Below, piece after piece: positions 1-8,220 of a DNA stretch of 64,000 nucleotides. The DNA is from Nocardioides alkalitolerans (lineage in GTDB: Bacteria; Actinomycetota; Actinomycetes; Propionibacteriales; Nocardioidaceae): the NCBI GenBank assembly GCA_038184435.1, contig CP116227.1:3935501-3999500 (forward strand), in the 5' to 3' direction. The notes under the pieces are model-generated. The model was given only the letters and a program-made list of their open reading frames with translations. It made no database searches and had not been told where the DNA came from. The translations under genes and the position numbers were made by a program. The first letter of the stretch is position 1, and the number at the start of each line of letters is the position of its first letter.

Positions 1-414
1 GTAGAACCAGGCCGCGACCACGCAGACCGCACCGGCGGCGACCAGCCACCAGGCGGTGGTCGCGGCGAGCACGAGGCCCGCGACACCGGCCACGCCGAAC
101 GCGGCGAAGGCGGCAGCCTTCACGGCGCCGGGCGACGCGAGACCGGAGCCGACCAGGCGCAGCGGCCCGACACGGTCGTCGTCGGTGCCGCGGATGCCGT
201 CGGAGTAGTCGTTCGCGTAGTTCACGCCCACCTGCAGCGCGAGCGCCACGACGGCGGCGAGCAGTGCCTTGCCGACGTGGAGCGCGTCGCCGTACGCCGC
301 GACACCGGTGCCGGCGAGCACCGGGGCGATGGCCGCGGGCAGGGTGCGGGGACGGGCTCCGGCGACCCAGTGGGCCGCGGTGGCGCGGGTCGGCGGGGGG
401 ACGGCGGTGGACAT
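1..414 (-). CDS. menA: 1,4-dihydroxy-2-naphthoate polyprenyltransferase MenA (3' end missing)
   Basis: Integral-membrane UbiA-family prenyltransferase that joins a polyprenyl chain to 1,4-dihydroxy-2-naphthoate to give demethylmenaquinone. The first 138 codons are present; the rest lies beyond the left edge. Near residue 16 the family opening WVAGARPRTLPAA is visible, and near residue 60 NYANDYSDGIRGTD, the Asp-rich Mg-diphosphate site that marks MenA. Hydrophobic helices follow. The ATG at 414 has a GGGAGG ribosome site about ten bases upstream. The gene diverges from menE across 43 bp, so both promoters must share that gap. A family this specific leaves little doubt. Confidence 0.95.
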   Translation of the reverse strand, partial: MSTAVPPPTRATAAHWVAGARPRTLPAAIAPVLAGTGVAAYGDALHVGKALLAAVVALALQVGVNYANDYSDGIRGTDDDRVGPLRLVGSGLASPGAVKAAAFAAFGVAGVAGLVLAATTAWWLVAAGAVCVVAAWFY

Positions 415-445
415 GGTCGCTGATCCTCCCACCGGGTCCGGTCGG

Positions 446-451
446 TAACCT
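446..451 (+). promoter_or_regulatory. -10 box for leaderless menE
   Basis: TAACCT ends 6 bases before the GTG of menE, and no Shine-Dalgarno sequence lies between. This spacing predicts transcription starting at or next to the start codon. Confidence 0.5.
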
Positions 452-457
452 GCACCG

Positions 458-1513
458 GTGCCCTCCTCCGCCCTCCGTCCGGTGCGCGGCAGCGCCGCGG
501 AGGTCGTCGAGGCCGTCGCCGCCTGGCTGGCGGCCGACGCCGAGCCCGCCCCCCTGGTCGTGGAGACCTCCGGCTCGACGGGCCGCCCCAAGCGCGTGCG
601 GCTCTCGCGTCGGGCGGTGCTCGCCTCGGGCGCCGCGACGGCGGAGGTGCTCGGCGCGAGCGGCCAGTGGCTGCTGGCGCTGCCCGCGACGTACGTCGCC
701 GGGGTGCAGGTCGTCGCGCGCTCCCTGACCGCCGGCCACCGCCCCGTGCTGCTGGACGACCACGCCGACCTCGCGGCGGCCGCTGCGGCGATGACGCCGG
801 GCGTGCCCCACCTCGTCTCCCTCGTCCCCACCCAGCTGCTGCGCCTGCTCGACGACCCGACGGCGACCGCCGCGCTGCGCGACTTCCACACGGTGCTCCT
901 CGGGGGTGGGCCGATCGACCCGGCCCTCCGCGAGCGGGCCGAAGGCGCCGGGGTGCGCGTCGTCGCGACGTACGGCTCGGCCGAGACGGCCGGGGGGTGC
1001 GTGTACGACGGGTGGCCGCTCCCCGGCGTACGCCTGCGGACCGACGCCGCCACCGGCCGGCTGGAGGTTGCAGGGCCGACGCTGTTCGACGGCTACGACG
1101 GCGATCCGGAGCTGACGGCCGACGTGCTGCGCGACGGCTGGTTCCGCACGTCGGACGCGGCGCGCATCGACGACGACGGCCGGCTGAGCCTGCTCGGGCG
1201 CCTGGACGACATGGTGGTCTCCGGGGGCGTCAACGTGCCCACCCCGGCGGTCGCCCGGCGCCTGCGCGCCCACCCCGACGTCGTCGAGGCGGAGGTGCTC
1301 GGCGTGCCCGACGAGGAGTGGGGGCAGGCGGTGGTCGCGTTCGTCGTGCCGCGGCCCGGCGCGTCGCCGGACCCCGCGGCACTGCGGGCGTGGGTCGTCG
1401 CCGCGCACCCGCGCACCTGGGCGCCGCGCCGCGTGGTCCTGCTCGACGCGATCCCGCTGCTGCCCAACGGCAAGACCGACCGGGTGCGCCTGCGCGACGG
1501 AGCCGCGCGATGA
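458..1513 (+). CDS. menE: o-succinylbenzoate-CoA ligase MenE
   Basis: AMP-forming acyl-CoA synthetase that activates o-succinylbenzoate to its CoA ester in menaquinone synthesis. The ANL-family phosphate loop TSGSTGRPK sits near residues 35-43, the YGSAETAGG motif near 172, the hinge region WFRTSDAARIDDDG near 228, and the C-terminal catalytic lysine is K339 in PNGKTDR. The protein has 351 residues, short for the superfamily but, from memory, normal for actinobacterial MenE. The GTG start is favoured by the -10 box just upstream. The stop overlaps the menC ATG (ATGA), so translation is probably coupled through menE-menC-menD. Confidence 0.93.
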   Translation: MPSSALRPVRGSAAEVVEAVAAWLAADAEPAPLVVETSGSTGRPKRVRLSRRAVLASGAATAEVLGASGQWLLALPATYVAGVQVVARSLTAGHRPVLLDDHADLAAAAAAMTPGVPHLVSLVPTQLLRLLDDPTATAALRDFHTVLLGGGPIDPALRERAEGAGVRVVATYGSAETAGGCVYDGWPLPGVRLRTDAATGRLEVAGPTLFDGYDGDPELTADVLRDGWFRTSDAARIDDDGRLSLLGRLDDMVVSGGVNVPTPAVARRLRAHPDVVEAEVLGVPDEEWGQAVVAFVVPRPGASPDPAALRAWVVAAHPRTWAPRRVVLLDAIPLLPNGKTDRVRLRDGAAR

Positions 1514-2478
1514 GGCTGCACGTCGTGGCGCTGCCGCTGCACACGCGCTTCCGCGGACTGACCGTGCGCGAGGTCGCGCTGGTCGAGACGGAATCCGGGT
1601 GGGGGGAGTGGTCGCCGTTCACGGAGTACGACGCCGCGGTGTCCGCCCCCTGGCTCGCCTGCGCGTTCGAGGCGGCCGCCGGTGACTGGCCGACGCCCGT
1701 GCGCGACGCCGTGCCCGTCAACGTGACCGTGCCCGCCTGCGACCCCGAGACCGCGCACCGCATCGTCACCGCCGGCGGCTGCCGCACCGCGAAGGTGAAG
1801 GTGGCGGAGCGCGGACAGGTGCTCGCCGACGACCTCGCGCGGGTCGAGGCCGTGCGCGCCGCGCTCGACGCGGAGGGCCCGGGCGGTCTCGTGCGCATCG
1901 ACGTCAACGCGGGCTGGTCGGTCGACGAGGCCGTGCGCGCGATCCCGCTGCTGGACCGGGCGGCCGGGGGGCTGGAGTACGTCGAGCAGCCGTGCGCCGA
2001 GGTCGAGGAGCTCGCCGCCGTTCGACGCCGGGTCGACGTGCCGATCGCCGCCGACGAGTCGATCCGGCGGGCCGCCGACCCCTACCGGGTGCGGGACCTC
2101 GAGGCCGCCGACATCGCCGTGCTCAAGGTGCAGCCGCTCGGCGGGGTCGCCGCCTGCCTGCGGATCGCCGAGGACATCGGCCTGCCCGTCGTCGTGTCGT
2201 CCGCGCTGGAGTCGTCGGTCGGGATCGCCGCCGGTGTCGCGCTCGCCGCCGCGCTGCCGGAGCTGCCGCACGCCTGCGGGCTCGCCACGGTGCAGCTGTT
2301 CGAGGCCGACGTGGTGACCGACCCGCTGGTGCCGGTCGACGGCCTGCTGCCGGTGCGGCCCGTCGTGCCCGATCCGGCGCTGCTCGCCCGGCACGCCGCG
2401 CCCGCGGACCGGGTGGCGTGGTGGGACGCACGTCGTCGGGCGACCGGCGCTCTTCTCGAGCCGGAGGCGCGCGCATGA
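1510..2478 (+). CDS. menC: o-succinylbenzoate synthase MenC
   Basis: Enolase-superfamily dehydratase turning SHCHC into o-succinylbenzoate. The 322-residue protein carries the expected acid-base and metal residues: K95-V-K97 (KxK catalytic lysines), D121 in IDVNAGW, E149 in EYVEQPC, D172 in AADES (three Mg ligands) and K196 in VLKVQPLGG on the opposite face of the barrel. It starts inside the menE stop and ends inside the menD start, both as ATGA overlaps. Members of this fold can also be N-acylamino acid racemases; the position between menE and menD supports the synthase role. Confidence 0.93.
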   Translation: MRLHVVALPLHTRFRGLTVREVALVETESGWGEWSPFTEYDAAVSAPWLACAFEAAAGDWPTPVRDAVPVNVTVPACDPETAHRIVTAGGCRTAKVKVAERGQVLADDLARVEAVRAALDAEGPGGLVRIDVNAGWSVDEAVRAIPLLDRAAGGLEYVEQPCAEVEELAAVRRRVDVPIAADESIRRAADPYRVRDLEAADIAVLKVQPLGGVAACLRIAEDIGLPVVVSSALESSVGIAAGVALAAALPELPHACGLATVQLFEADVVTDPLVPVDGLLPVRPVVPDPALLARHAAPADRVAWWDARRRATGALLEPEARA

Positions 2479-4154
2479 CCGAGCCCACCGAGCCCACCGA
2501 GCCCACCGCCGTACGCCTCGCCCGCGGCGTCGTCGCCGCCCTCCTGCGTGCCGGCATCACCGAGGTCGTGCTGGCCCCCGGGTCGCGCAACGCGCCGTTG
2601 GCCTTCGCGGTGTGGGACGCCGCCCGTGCCGGGCGGCTCCGCCTGCACACCCGCGTCGACGAGCGCACCGCTGGCTTCCTGGCGCTGGGCCTCACGCGCG
2701 TGGGCGCCCGGGCCGCGGTCATCTGCACCTCGGGCACCGCCGTCGCCAACCTGCACCCCGCTGTGCTGGAGGCGTCGCACAGCGCCGTACCCCTCGTCGT
2801 CGTCAGCGCCGACCGCCCTGCCTCGCTGCGCGGGACGGGGGCCTCGCAGACCACCGACCAGGTGCGGATGTTCGGCGACGCGGCGGCCTTCGTCGACCTC
2901 GCCGAGGAGGCGGAGCTCGCCGCGCTCGACGCCCTGCTCGCTCCCGGGGCGGGCAGTCCGGGACCGCTCCAGCTGAACGTGCAGCTCTCCGGCACGCTCG
3001 TCCCGGTCGAGCCGTGGCCGGCCGCCGACATCCCCGTCGCCACCGTGCCCGACGGTCCGCGGATCGCGGGCTCCCGGGCGGCGGACGTCTACCGCGCGCG
3101 TCTTGCCGAGGGGTCCGCGCACGCGCTTCCCGCCGGGCCGCGCACCGTCGTGGTCGCGGGCGACGACGCCGGCCCGCCGGCGCGGATCCTCGCCGAGGCC
3201 GCCGGCTGGCCGCTGCTGGCCGAGCCGAGCTCGGGGGCGCGGACGGGCCCGAACGCCCTGCGCTGCTACCGCCTCCTGCTCGACACCGACCTCGGCGCCC
3301 AGGTGGAGCGGGTCGTCGTGGTGGGCCACCCGACGCTGTCCCGTCCGATCACGCGGCTGGTCGAGCGTCCGGACGTCGAGGTCGTCTCGGTGCGGCACGC
3401 GGGCCGGTGGGCCCGTCGGCCCTTCCCCGTCGCGGCGGAGCACGACGCGGTGGCGGCACCGGATGCCTCGTCTTCCGCCGATGCGGCCTGGCTGGCCGCC
3501 TGGCAGGAGGCCGACCGGGCCGCGGCCCGACGCGTCGACGCCCTCGTGGCGGCGGAGGGCGAACCCACGCCGTACGAGGTCGCCGGCGCCGTCGCCCGCG
3601 CCCTCCCCGCCGGCGGCCTGCTCGTCGTCGGTGCGTCCAGCCCGATCCGGGACCTCGACCTCATGGGCCCTGTGCCCCCGGCCGGCCAGCGGCGGCTCGT
3701 GCTCGCCAACCGCGGGCTCGCGGGCATCGACGGCACCGTCTCCACCGCCATCGGCGCCGCGCTCGGGCGTCCGCACTCGACGCGGGCGATCGCGCTCGTC
3801 GGCGACGTGACGTTCCTCCACGACCACGGCGGCCTCGTGCTCGGACCCCGCGAGGAGCAGCCCGACCTGACGATCGTCGTGGTCAACGACGACGGTGGGT
3901 CCATCTTCACGATGCTCGAGCAGGGCGACCCGACCTACGCCGACGCATTCGACACCCTCTTCGGCACGCCCCACGGCGTCGACCTCGCGAGCCTCTGTGC
4001 CGCCACGCAGACCCCCCACTGGCGCGTCGAGTCCGTCGCCGAGCTCGAGCACGCGCTCGCCTCCCCGGCAGGTGGGGTGGAGGTCGTCGAGGTACGGGTA
4101 CGGCGCGACAACCGCCGCGCGCTCGACACCGCGCTGCGGGGGTTGGGGGCATGA
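2475..4154 (+). CDS. menD: 2-succinyl-5-enolpyruvyl-6-hydroxy-3-cyclohexene-1-carboxylate synthase MenD
   Basis: Thiamine-diphosphate enzyme joining isochorismate and 2-oxoglutarate, the first committed step of menaquinone synthesis. The 559-residue protein shows the N-terminal pyrimidine-binding domain (APGSRNAPLAFA near 35, RVDERTAGF with the catalytic Glu near 60) and the C-terminal ThDP/Mg domain (GLAGIDGTVSTAIG near 415, GDVTFLHD near 440, VVNDDGGSIF near 470). The N-terminus begins with three tandem 9-bp copies coding Glu-Pro-Thr (2481-2507), a low-complexity extension that is probably dispensable. Last gene of the menECD run; a convergent gene follows after 12 bp with no clear terminator. 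Confidence 0.95.
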   Translation: MTEPTEPTEPTAVRLARGVVAALLRAGITEVVLAPGSRNAPLAFAVWDAARAGRLRLHTRVDERTAGFLALGLTRVGARAAVICTSGTAVANLHPAVLEASHSAVPLVVVSADRPASLRGTGASQTTDQVRMFGDAAAFVDLAEEAELAALDALLAPGAGSPGPLQLNVQLSGTLVPVEPWPAADIPVATVPDGPRIAGSRAADVYRARLAEGSAHALPAGPRTVVVAGDDAGPPARILAEAAGWPLLAEPSSGARTGPNALRCYRLLLDTDLGAQVERVVVVGHPTLSRPITRLVERPDVEVVSVRHAGRWARRPFPVAAEHDAVAAPDASSSADAAWLAAWQEADRAAARRVDALVAAEGEPTPYEVAGAVARALPAGGLLVVGASSPIRDLDLMGPVPPAGQRRLVLANRGLAGIDGTVSTAIGAALGRPHSTRAIALVGDVTFLHDHGGLVLGPREEQPDLTIVVVNDDGGSIFTMLEQGDPTYADAFDTLFGTPHGVDLASLCAATQTPHWRVESVAELEHALASPAGGVEVVEVRVRRDNRRALDTALRGLGA

Positions 4155-4166
4155 GGCTCCCCGGGG

Positions 4167-4694
4167 TCAGGCCGGGTGGTTCGCCGCCTCGGGCGGCCAG
4201 ACGACGGTGAACCGCTCGAAGACGATGTCCTGGTCCTCGGACCAGGTGCCGCCGCGGGCGGCACTGACCCGCGTCCAGTAGCGACGGTGCTCGCGCTGCC
4301 AGCTCGCCAGGCTGAGGTCGTCCTCGCCCTCGTCGGCGGCGAACGCGGCGTCCGCGCTCGCGAAGGGGCCGACGCGCAGCTCGATGGTGCGCAGCACCGC
4401 ACGGGGCACCCCGGCGCCGTCGCAGGCGATCCAGTGCGAGCCGATGCGGGGGAGCCCGTCGCCGCGGGCGACGAAGTCGGCGACGAGCTCGGACGTCGCA
4501 CGCTTGCGACCCGACAGCACGAGCCCGAGCAGCTCGTCGGCCAGCCGGGCGGAGTCGCCGAAGTGCTCCACCGTGTGGTCGGGACAGGCGTCGACCGCCT
4601 CCGGGTACGCCGCCGCGTACGCCGCCCACATCTCCGCCGCCGCCTCCCGGTCGGGGGCGGTGGCCGGGGTGCGGGGGGCGTCGGGAGTGCTCAT
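4167..4694 (-). CDS. ASCH-domain protein
   Basis: A 175-residue protein of the ASCH superfamily, a beta-barrel fold related to PUA that binds RNA or modified nucleosides; some bacterial members are RNases or N4-acetylcytidine amidohydrolases. The core runs from about residue 60: GRKRATSE (the lysine-containing signature), a GSHW strand, then ASWQREHRRYW near 130. It has no operon partner: menD converges from one side and a DUF222/HNH gene lies upstream on the same strand 104 bp away. Substrate is unknown. The ATG at 4694 has no good ribosome site. Confidence 0.8.
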   Translation of the reverse strand: MSTPDAPRTPATAPDREAAAEMWAAYAAAYPEAVDACPDHTVEHFGDSARLADELLGLVLSGRKRATSELVADFVARGDGLPRIGSHWIACDGAGVPRAVLRTIELRVGPFASADAAFAADEGEDDLSLASWQREHRRYWTRVSAARGGTWSEDQDIVFERFTVVWPPEAANHPA

Positions 4695-4798
4695 GGGGTG
4701 ATGCTCGCAGGCGTCGCGTCGCGTCGCGTCCGCGGTGGGCAGGGGAGGGCATGCTGCGCAGCCCGGCCACGGGTGGCGTGGTCGGGCGGCGTCTGTGA

Positions 4799-6268
4799 TC
4801 AGGCTGGGTCGTCGGGTGGTGGCCAGGGGTGGGTGCCGTCGCGGTCGACGAGGTAGCGCAATCCCATCGGGCTGGTCCAGATGACGGCGCTCGGTGGCTC
4901 TCCGTCGTCGGGGTTGGTGGGGCGGTAGGTCCATCTGTTGCCGGTGGTCATCTCGCGGTGGGTCTTCATGCGGTGGTGGCGTCGGCACAGCGGGAACAGG
5001 TTGCGAGTGGAAGTCTGGCCGGGTGGGCCGTTCTCGTCGTATCGCTCGCAGTGGTCGAGGTCTGCGGTCCGCGAGCTGCGGGTGCAATAGGGGAAGACGC
5101 AGCGGGGCCAGCGGGCGCGGACGTGGTCGGCGATGCGGTCGGGCGGGGTGTAGCCGTCGACGGCGTCGTCGGTGTTGAGGTCGATGATCGGCTTGACGGT
5201 CACCGTCGTGTCCGAGCTCTCGCACCAGGTCTGGACCTGCTCGACCGTGACTGCTCCGCGGGGTGCGCCTGGGGTGTCGAGGCGAGCGAGGTCGATGCCG
5301 GTCATGCCGGTGCAGGTATCGATGCCGGGACCGATACCGTTGAGGGTGCCGGTGATCGCGGCCTGGTCGAGGTGCACGAAGAGCACCACCTCGCGCCGGG
5401 CCCGCTGGACCGGCTGTGGCTGGTCTCCGTTCGGCGCTTCACCGGCGTCGTACTCCAGCGTGGTCACGCCGTCGCAGCGCCGCGCGATCTCGCCGAGGGC
5501 CATGGAGCGGCGGACGTCGAGGTCTGAGTCGCAGCCCAGGTCGCCCAGCTGCCGGGCCACGTGGGCGACGGTGCGTTCGAGGTCGAGCGCATCGGCCAGG
5601 TCGAGGGATCCGTGGACGTTCACGGTGCCGCGCAGGGTCCCGGTCAACGGATCCGCATAGGCGACGTCGCCCAGCTCGATCGCGAGGTACCGCTCACCGT
5701 CAGCCGCGTGCCGTTCGGCTTCGGTGGTCTCGGGGTCGAACCGCGCCGCCGCTTCCGCGACCAGTCGGTCGACCTCGGCACCAGTGGCCTTGCCCGCGAC
5801 GTACGCGACGTGCCGGTCCACGAACCCGGCCGCCTCGAAGGTGAGCGTGCGGGTGGCTTGGGCGATCCGCCGCCCCCGCCACACGTCGACCTCACCCGCC
5901 ACGACGCGCGCGTGGACGCGGGGGAGCCGGTAGCGCAGCTCCACTGCGTCTCCCACCAACCGCCGCGCCGCATCGAACGAGCAACCCCGAGCGGCGGCGA
6001 CCTCACCGATGCAGAACTCCGCCACCACCGGCGCCCCCGGCCCACCCAGCTCGAGGAACTGATCCCCAGCCAGAGCCTCGGCGTACTCGGCCTCGTGCCA
6101 CTCACCCAGCACCGTGATCGGGTCACCCACCACGGCATCCGAGGTGTGCGCCGCCGCCCAGTCACCCACGGCGACGAACGCAGCAGCCTCCGCCACACGA
6201 GCCGCCGTCGTGCGCTCGCGGACGGCGTCGATCAACGCGGTCGCTGTGGTGTGGGTCCCCCGATCCAT
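4799..6268 (-). CDS. DUF222 / HNH endonuclease (13E12-type repeat family)
   Basis: A 489-residue protein with an N-terminal helical DUF222 domain (about residues 40-320) and a C-terminal HNH nuclease domain. The HNH core is seen near residue 405: CVFPYC, then DLDHCERYDENG, then RNLFPLCRRHHRMKTH, giving the Asp-His, Asn and His residues plus Cys pairs for a structural zinc. The family is highly amplified in actinobacteria; the mycobacterial 13E12 proteins belong to it and some have LexA sites. A near-perfect LexA box and a -10 box lie directly upstream, so DNA-damage induction is likely. Biological role is unknown; a homing or selfish function and a repair function have both been suggested for relatives. 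Confidence 0.88.
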   Translation of the reverse strand: MDRGTHTTATALIDAVRERTTAARVAEAAAFVAVGDWAAAHTSDAVVGDPITVLGEWHEAEYAEALAGDQFLELGGPGAPVVAEFCIGEVAAARGCSFDAARRLVGDAVELRYRLPRVHARVVAGEVDVWRGRRIAQATRTLTFEAAGFVDRHVAYVAGKATGAEVDRLVAEAAARFDPETTEAERHAADGERYLAIELGDVAYADPLTGTLRGTVNVHGSLDLADALDLERTVAHVARQLGDLGCDSDLDVRRSMALGEIARRCDGVTTLEYDAGEAPNGDQPQPVQRARREVVLFVHLDQAAITGTLNGIGPGIDTCTGMTGIDLARLDTPGAPRGAVTVEQVQTWCESSDTTVTVKPIIDLNTDDAVDGYTPPDRIADHVRARWPRCVFPYCTRSSRTADLDHCERYDENGPPGQTSTRNLFPLCRRHHRMKTHREMTTGNRWTYRPTNPDDGEPPSAVIWTSPMGLRYLVDRDGTHPWPPPDDPA

Positions 6269-6275
6269 GCCTCTG

Positions 6276-6281
6276 ACTCTA
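6276..6281 (-). promoter_or_regulatory. -10 box for leaderless DUF222/HNH gene
   Basis: TAGAGT on the minus strand ends 7 bases before the ATG at 6268. The LexA-like box directly upstream covers the space where a -35 element would sit. Confidence 0.5.
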
Positions 6282-6282
6282 G

Positions 6283-6298
6283 TCGAACAGACGTGCGA
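6283..6298. promoter_or_regulatory. LexA (SOS) box
   Basis: TCGAACAGACGTGCGA matches the actinobacterial LexA consensus TCGAACNNNNGTTCGA at 11 of 12 fixed positions. It lies 15-30 bases upstream of the DUF222/HNH start, overlapping its promoter, which is the usual place for repression. Confidence 0.7.
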
Positions 6299-6320
6299 TC
6301 ACCACCTCCCGGTGGTGATC
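6297..6320. repeat. 10-bp inverted repeat
   Basis: GATCACCACC and its exact complement are separated by TCCC. The hairpin touches the LexA box and has no T-tract. It could be an extra operator or a transcript end; no function can be fixed. Confidence 0.5.
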
Positions 6321-6343
6321 TGTGGATGACCCGAACCTCGCGG

Positions 6344-6374
6344 CGAGTTTGGTGAAACGGTTCGACCAAACTCG
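6344..6374. repeat. 10-bp inverted repeat, hairpin
   Basis: CGAGTTTGGT (6344-6353) and ACCAAACTCG (6365-6374) are exact complements around an 11-base loop. The right arm runs straight into the 31-bp tandem repeat. Confidence 0.55.
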
Positions 6375-6443
6375 ACGCGCCTGCCGCGCCGTACACCCCA
6401 GCTCGACGCGCCTGCCGCGCCGTACACCCCAGCCCGACGCGCC
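6371..6443. repeat. 31-bp tandem repeat, about 2.4 copies
   Basis: Two identical 31-bp units (6371-6401 and 6402-6432), each starting CTCGACGCGCCTGCCGCGCC, are followed by 11 bases of a third copy with one change. The block lies between the DUF222/HNH promoter and adhC. There is no spacer between copies, so it is not a CRISPR. It may vary in copy number between strains. Confidence 0.8.
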
Positions 6444-6482
6444 GAACTAGCGCCGTGTGGAGCCGGGTTGTTCACTGGAGCG

Positions 6483-6505
6483 GTCGCGGGGAGCGCCCCC
6501 GCGAC
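6483..6505 (+). promoter_or_regulatory. Hairpin in the adhC leader
   Basis: GTCGCGGGG and CCCCGCGAC pair around a 5-base loop. The hairpin ends ten bases before the ribosome site of the alcohol dehydrogenase, so it could stabilise the leader or affect translation. Confidence 0.4.
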
Positions 6506-6525
6506 GTGCACCTCAGGAGAGAACC

Positions 6526-7575
6526 TTGCCGCAGACCGTCGACGCCCTGGTCACCCCTGGCGCTGGCCAGCCGTTCGAGCGCTCCACCATCCAGCGCCGC
6601 GACCCCGGCCCGCACGACGTCGTCATCGACATCCACTACGCCGGCATCTGCCACTCCGACATCCACACCGCCCGCGAGGAGTGGGGACCGGCGTCGTTCC
6701 CCCTCACCCCCGGCCACGAGATCGCCGGCGTCGTCTCGGCCGTCGGGGATTCCGTGACGACCCACGCCGTCGGTGACCGCGTCGGCGTCGGCTGCTTCGT
6801 CGACTCGTGCCGCGAGTGCGAGAACTGCAAGGCGGGGGAGGAGCAGTACTGCCTCCGCGGGGAGGTCGGCACCTACAACGCGCAGACCTACGACGGCGAG
6901 CAGACCCAGGGCGGCTACTCGCGCTCCATCGTCGTCGACGAGAACTACGTGCTCCGCATCCCCGAGGGCGTGGAGCTCGACGTGGCGGCGCCGCTGCTGT
7001 GCGCGGGCATCACGCTCTACTCGCCGCTGCACCACTGGGGCGCCGGTCCGGGCAAGCGCGTCGCCATCGTCGGCATGGGCGGTCTCGGCCACATGGGCGT
7101 GAAGATCGCGTCCGCGCTCGGCGCCGAGGTCACCGTGCTCAGCCAGACCCTCAACAAGGAGGAGGACGGCCGCCGTCTCGGCGCCGACCACTTCTACGCG
7201 ACGTCGGACAAGGACACCTTCAAGAAGCTGCGGGGTCACTTCGACCTCATCGTCAACACGGTGTCGGCGAACCTGCCCCTCGACCGCTACCTGTCGATGC
7301 TCCGCCTCGACGGCGCGATGGTGAACGTCGGCCTGCCGGAGGAGCCGGACAGCTTCCGCGCGTTCTCGCTGGCCGGCATGCGTCGGACGCTCGCCGGGTC
7401 GAAGATCGGCGGCATCCGCGAGACCCAGGAGATGCTCGACTTCTGCGCCGAGCACGGCCTGGGCGCCGAGATCGAGAAGATCACCGTGGACGAGGTCAAC
7501 GAGGCCTGGGAGCGCGTCCTCGCCTCCGACGTGCGCTACCGCTTCGTCATCGACATCGCCTCGTTCGACAAGTGA
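6526..7575 (+). CDS. adhC: NAD(P)-dependent zinc alcohol dehydrogenase (AdhC / cinnamyl-alcohol type)
   Basis: Medium-chain zinc dehydrogenase interconverting alcohols and aldehydes, probably NADPH-linked like mycobacterial AdhC and E. coli YahK. Catalytic zinc ligands are C42 (GICHSD), H64-E65 (PGHE) and C159; the structural zinc Cys are C95, C98, C101 and C109. The cofactor loop GMGGLGHMG lies near residue 173. The 349-residue length fits the family. The TTG at 6526 is chosen because AGGAG lies six to seven bases upstream and the family N-terminus begins there; a GTG at 6457 would add 23 unrelated residues. Downstream hairpin suggests a single-gene unit. Confidence 0.9.
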   Translation: MPQTVDALVTPGAGQPFERSTIQRRDPGPHDVVIDIHYAGICHSDIHTAREEWGPASFPLTPGHEIAGVVSAVGDSVTTHAVGDRVGVGCFVDSCRECENCKAGEEQYCLRGEVGTYNAQTYDGEQTQGGYSRSIVVDENYVLRIPEGVELDVAAPLLCAGITLYSPLHHWGAGPGKRVAIVGMGGLGHMGVKIASALGAEVTVLSQTLNKEEDGRRLGADHFYATSDKDTFKKLRGHFDLIVNTVSANLPLDRYLSMLRLDGAMVNVGLPEEPDSFRAFSLAGMRRTLAGSKIGGIRETQEMLDFCAEHGLGAEIEKITVDEVNEAWERVLASDVRYRFVIDIASFDK

Positions 7576-7618
7576 GCCGCGTGAGCGGCTAGCACGAGGA
7601 CCGGGCGACCGGACCGCT

Positions 7619-7653
7619 CCGGCCGCGCGCGGGTTTGTCCTCCGCGCGGCCGG
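7619..7653 (+). terminator. Terminator hairpin after adhC
   Basis: CCGGCCGCGCG (7619-7629) pairs with CGCGCGGCCGG (7643-7653) around a loop containing GTTTGT. It lies 44 bases after the adhC stop; there is no T-tract, as is usual in high-GC actinobacteria. Confidence 0.6.
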
Positions 7654-7662
7654 GGCACCCGG

Positions 7663-8220
7663 GTGCGGGTGAGCGAACCGCAGCTGCCACCGTTCTTCCG
7701 AGCGCTGCGGGAGCGCCTGCCCGACATCGACATCGTCGTGCTGCCGCCGCCGGCGCCCCCCGCCGACCCGGTGCCGCTCCCGGCGCCGGCGGACGAGGTC
7801 GCGCGCCGTACCGCGCTCTGGGCACGGGAGCTGTGGGACGGGTTCGGTGCCCCGGAGCCGGCGACGACGTCGGTGCGCTGGACCCCCGGCGGGACCCGCG
7901 CCGCCGTGACGCTGGAGGTGCTCGTCGTCGCGACGCCGGTCGACGCGTCGACCGCGCACGCGGTGCTCGCCGCCGCCGACGAGACCCTGCGCGTGCCCGG
8001 CCCCCTGGCCTGGCACGTGCTGGCGCCGCCGACGGGGATGGCCCGTGTGCTGGCGAGCGCCGAGGCCGGAGGGGTGCGGTACGCCGCCGAGCTCGTCCAC
8101 GTGCCCGCCCGCGACCGGTTCTTCCTGCGGCTCCGGGTGGGTGACCACGAGGTGGGGCCCGACGCGGTCGCGACCCTCACCGCACTCCCCGACGCCCGCG
8201 AGGGGGTGGAGGGAGAGTGA
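7663..8220 (+). CDS. Unknown protein, first gene of the WXG/DUF1023 cassette
   Basis: A 185-residue soluble protein with no family I recognise. It has no signal peptide or membrane segment. A Pro-rich stretch (PPPAPPADPVPLPAPA) spans about residues 28-43, followed by a mixed alpha/beta region. Its stop overlaps the GTG of the WXG-like gene (GTGA), and that gene in turn overlaps the DUF1023 gene, so the three are probably made together. By position it could be a chaperone for the WXG pair, comparable to EspG-type proteins in ESX loci, but I see no sequence support for that. GTG at 7663 is used; a GTG at 7669 is equally possible. Confidence 0.6.
   Translation: MRVSEPQLPPFFRALRERLPDIDIVVLPPPAPPADPVPLPAPADEVARRTALWARELWDGFGAPEPATTSVRWTPGGTRAAVTLEVLVVATPVDASTAHAVLAAADETLRVPGPLAWHVLAPPTGMARVLASAEAGGVRYAAELVHVPARDRFFLRLRVGDHEVGPDAVATLTALPDAREGVEGE

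Noticed and set aside
4799..6268. DUF222/HNH gene considered as part of an intron or inserted mobile element
   Set aside because: No interrupted host gene, no intron-like boundaries, no target duplication; base and codon use match the neighbours.
6371..6443. Tandem 31-bp repeats considered as a CRISPR remnant
   Set aside because: The copies touch with no spacers, only about 2.4 copies exist and no cas gene is near.
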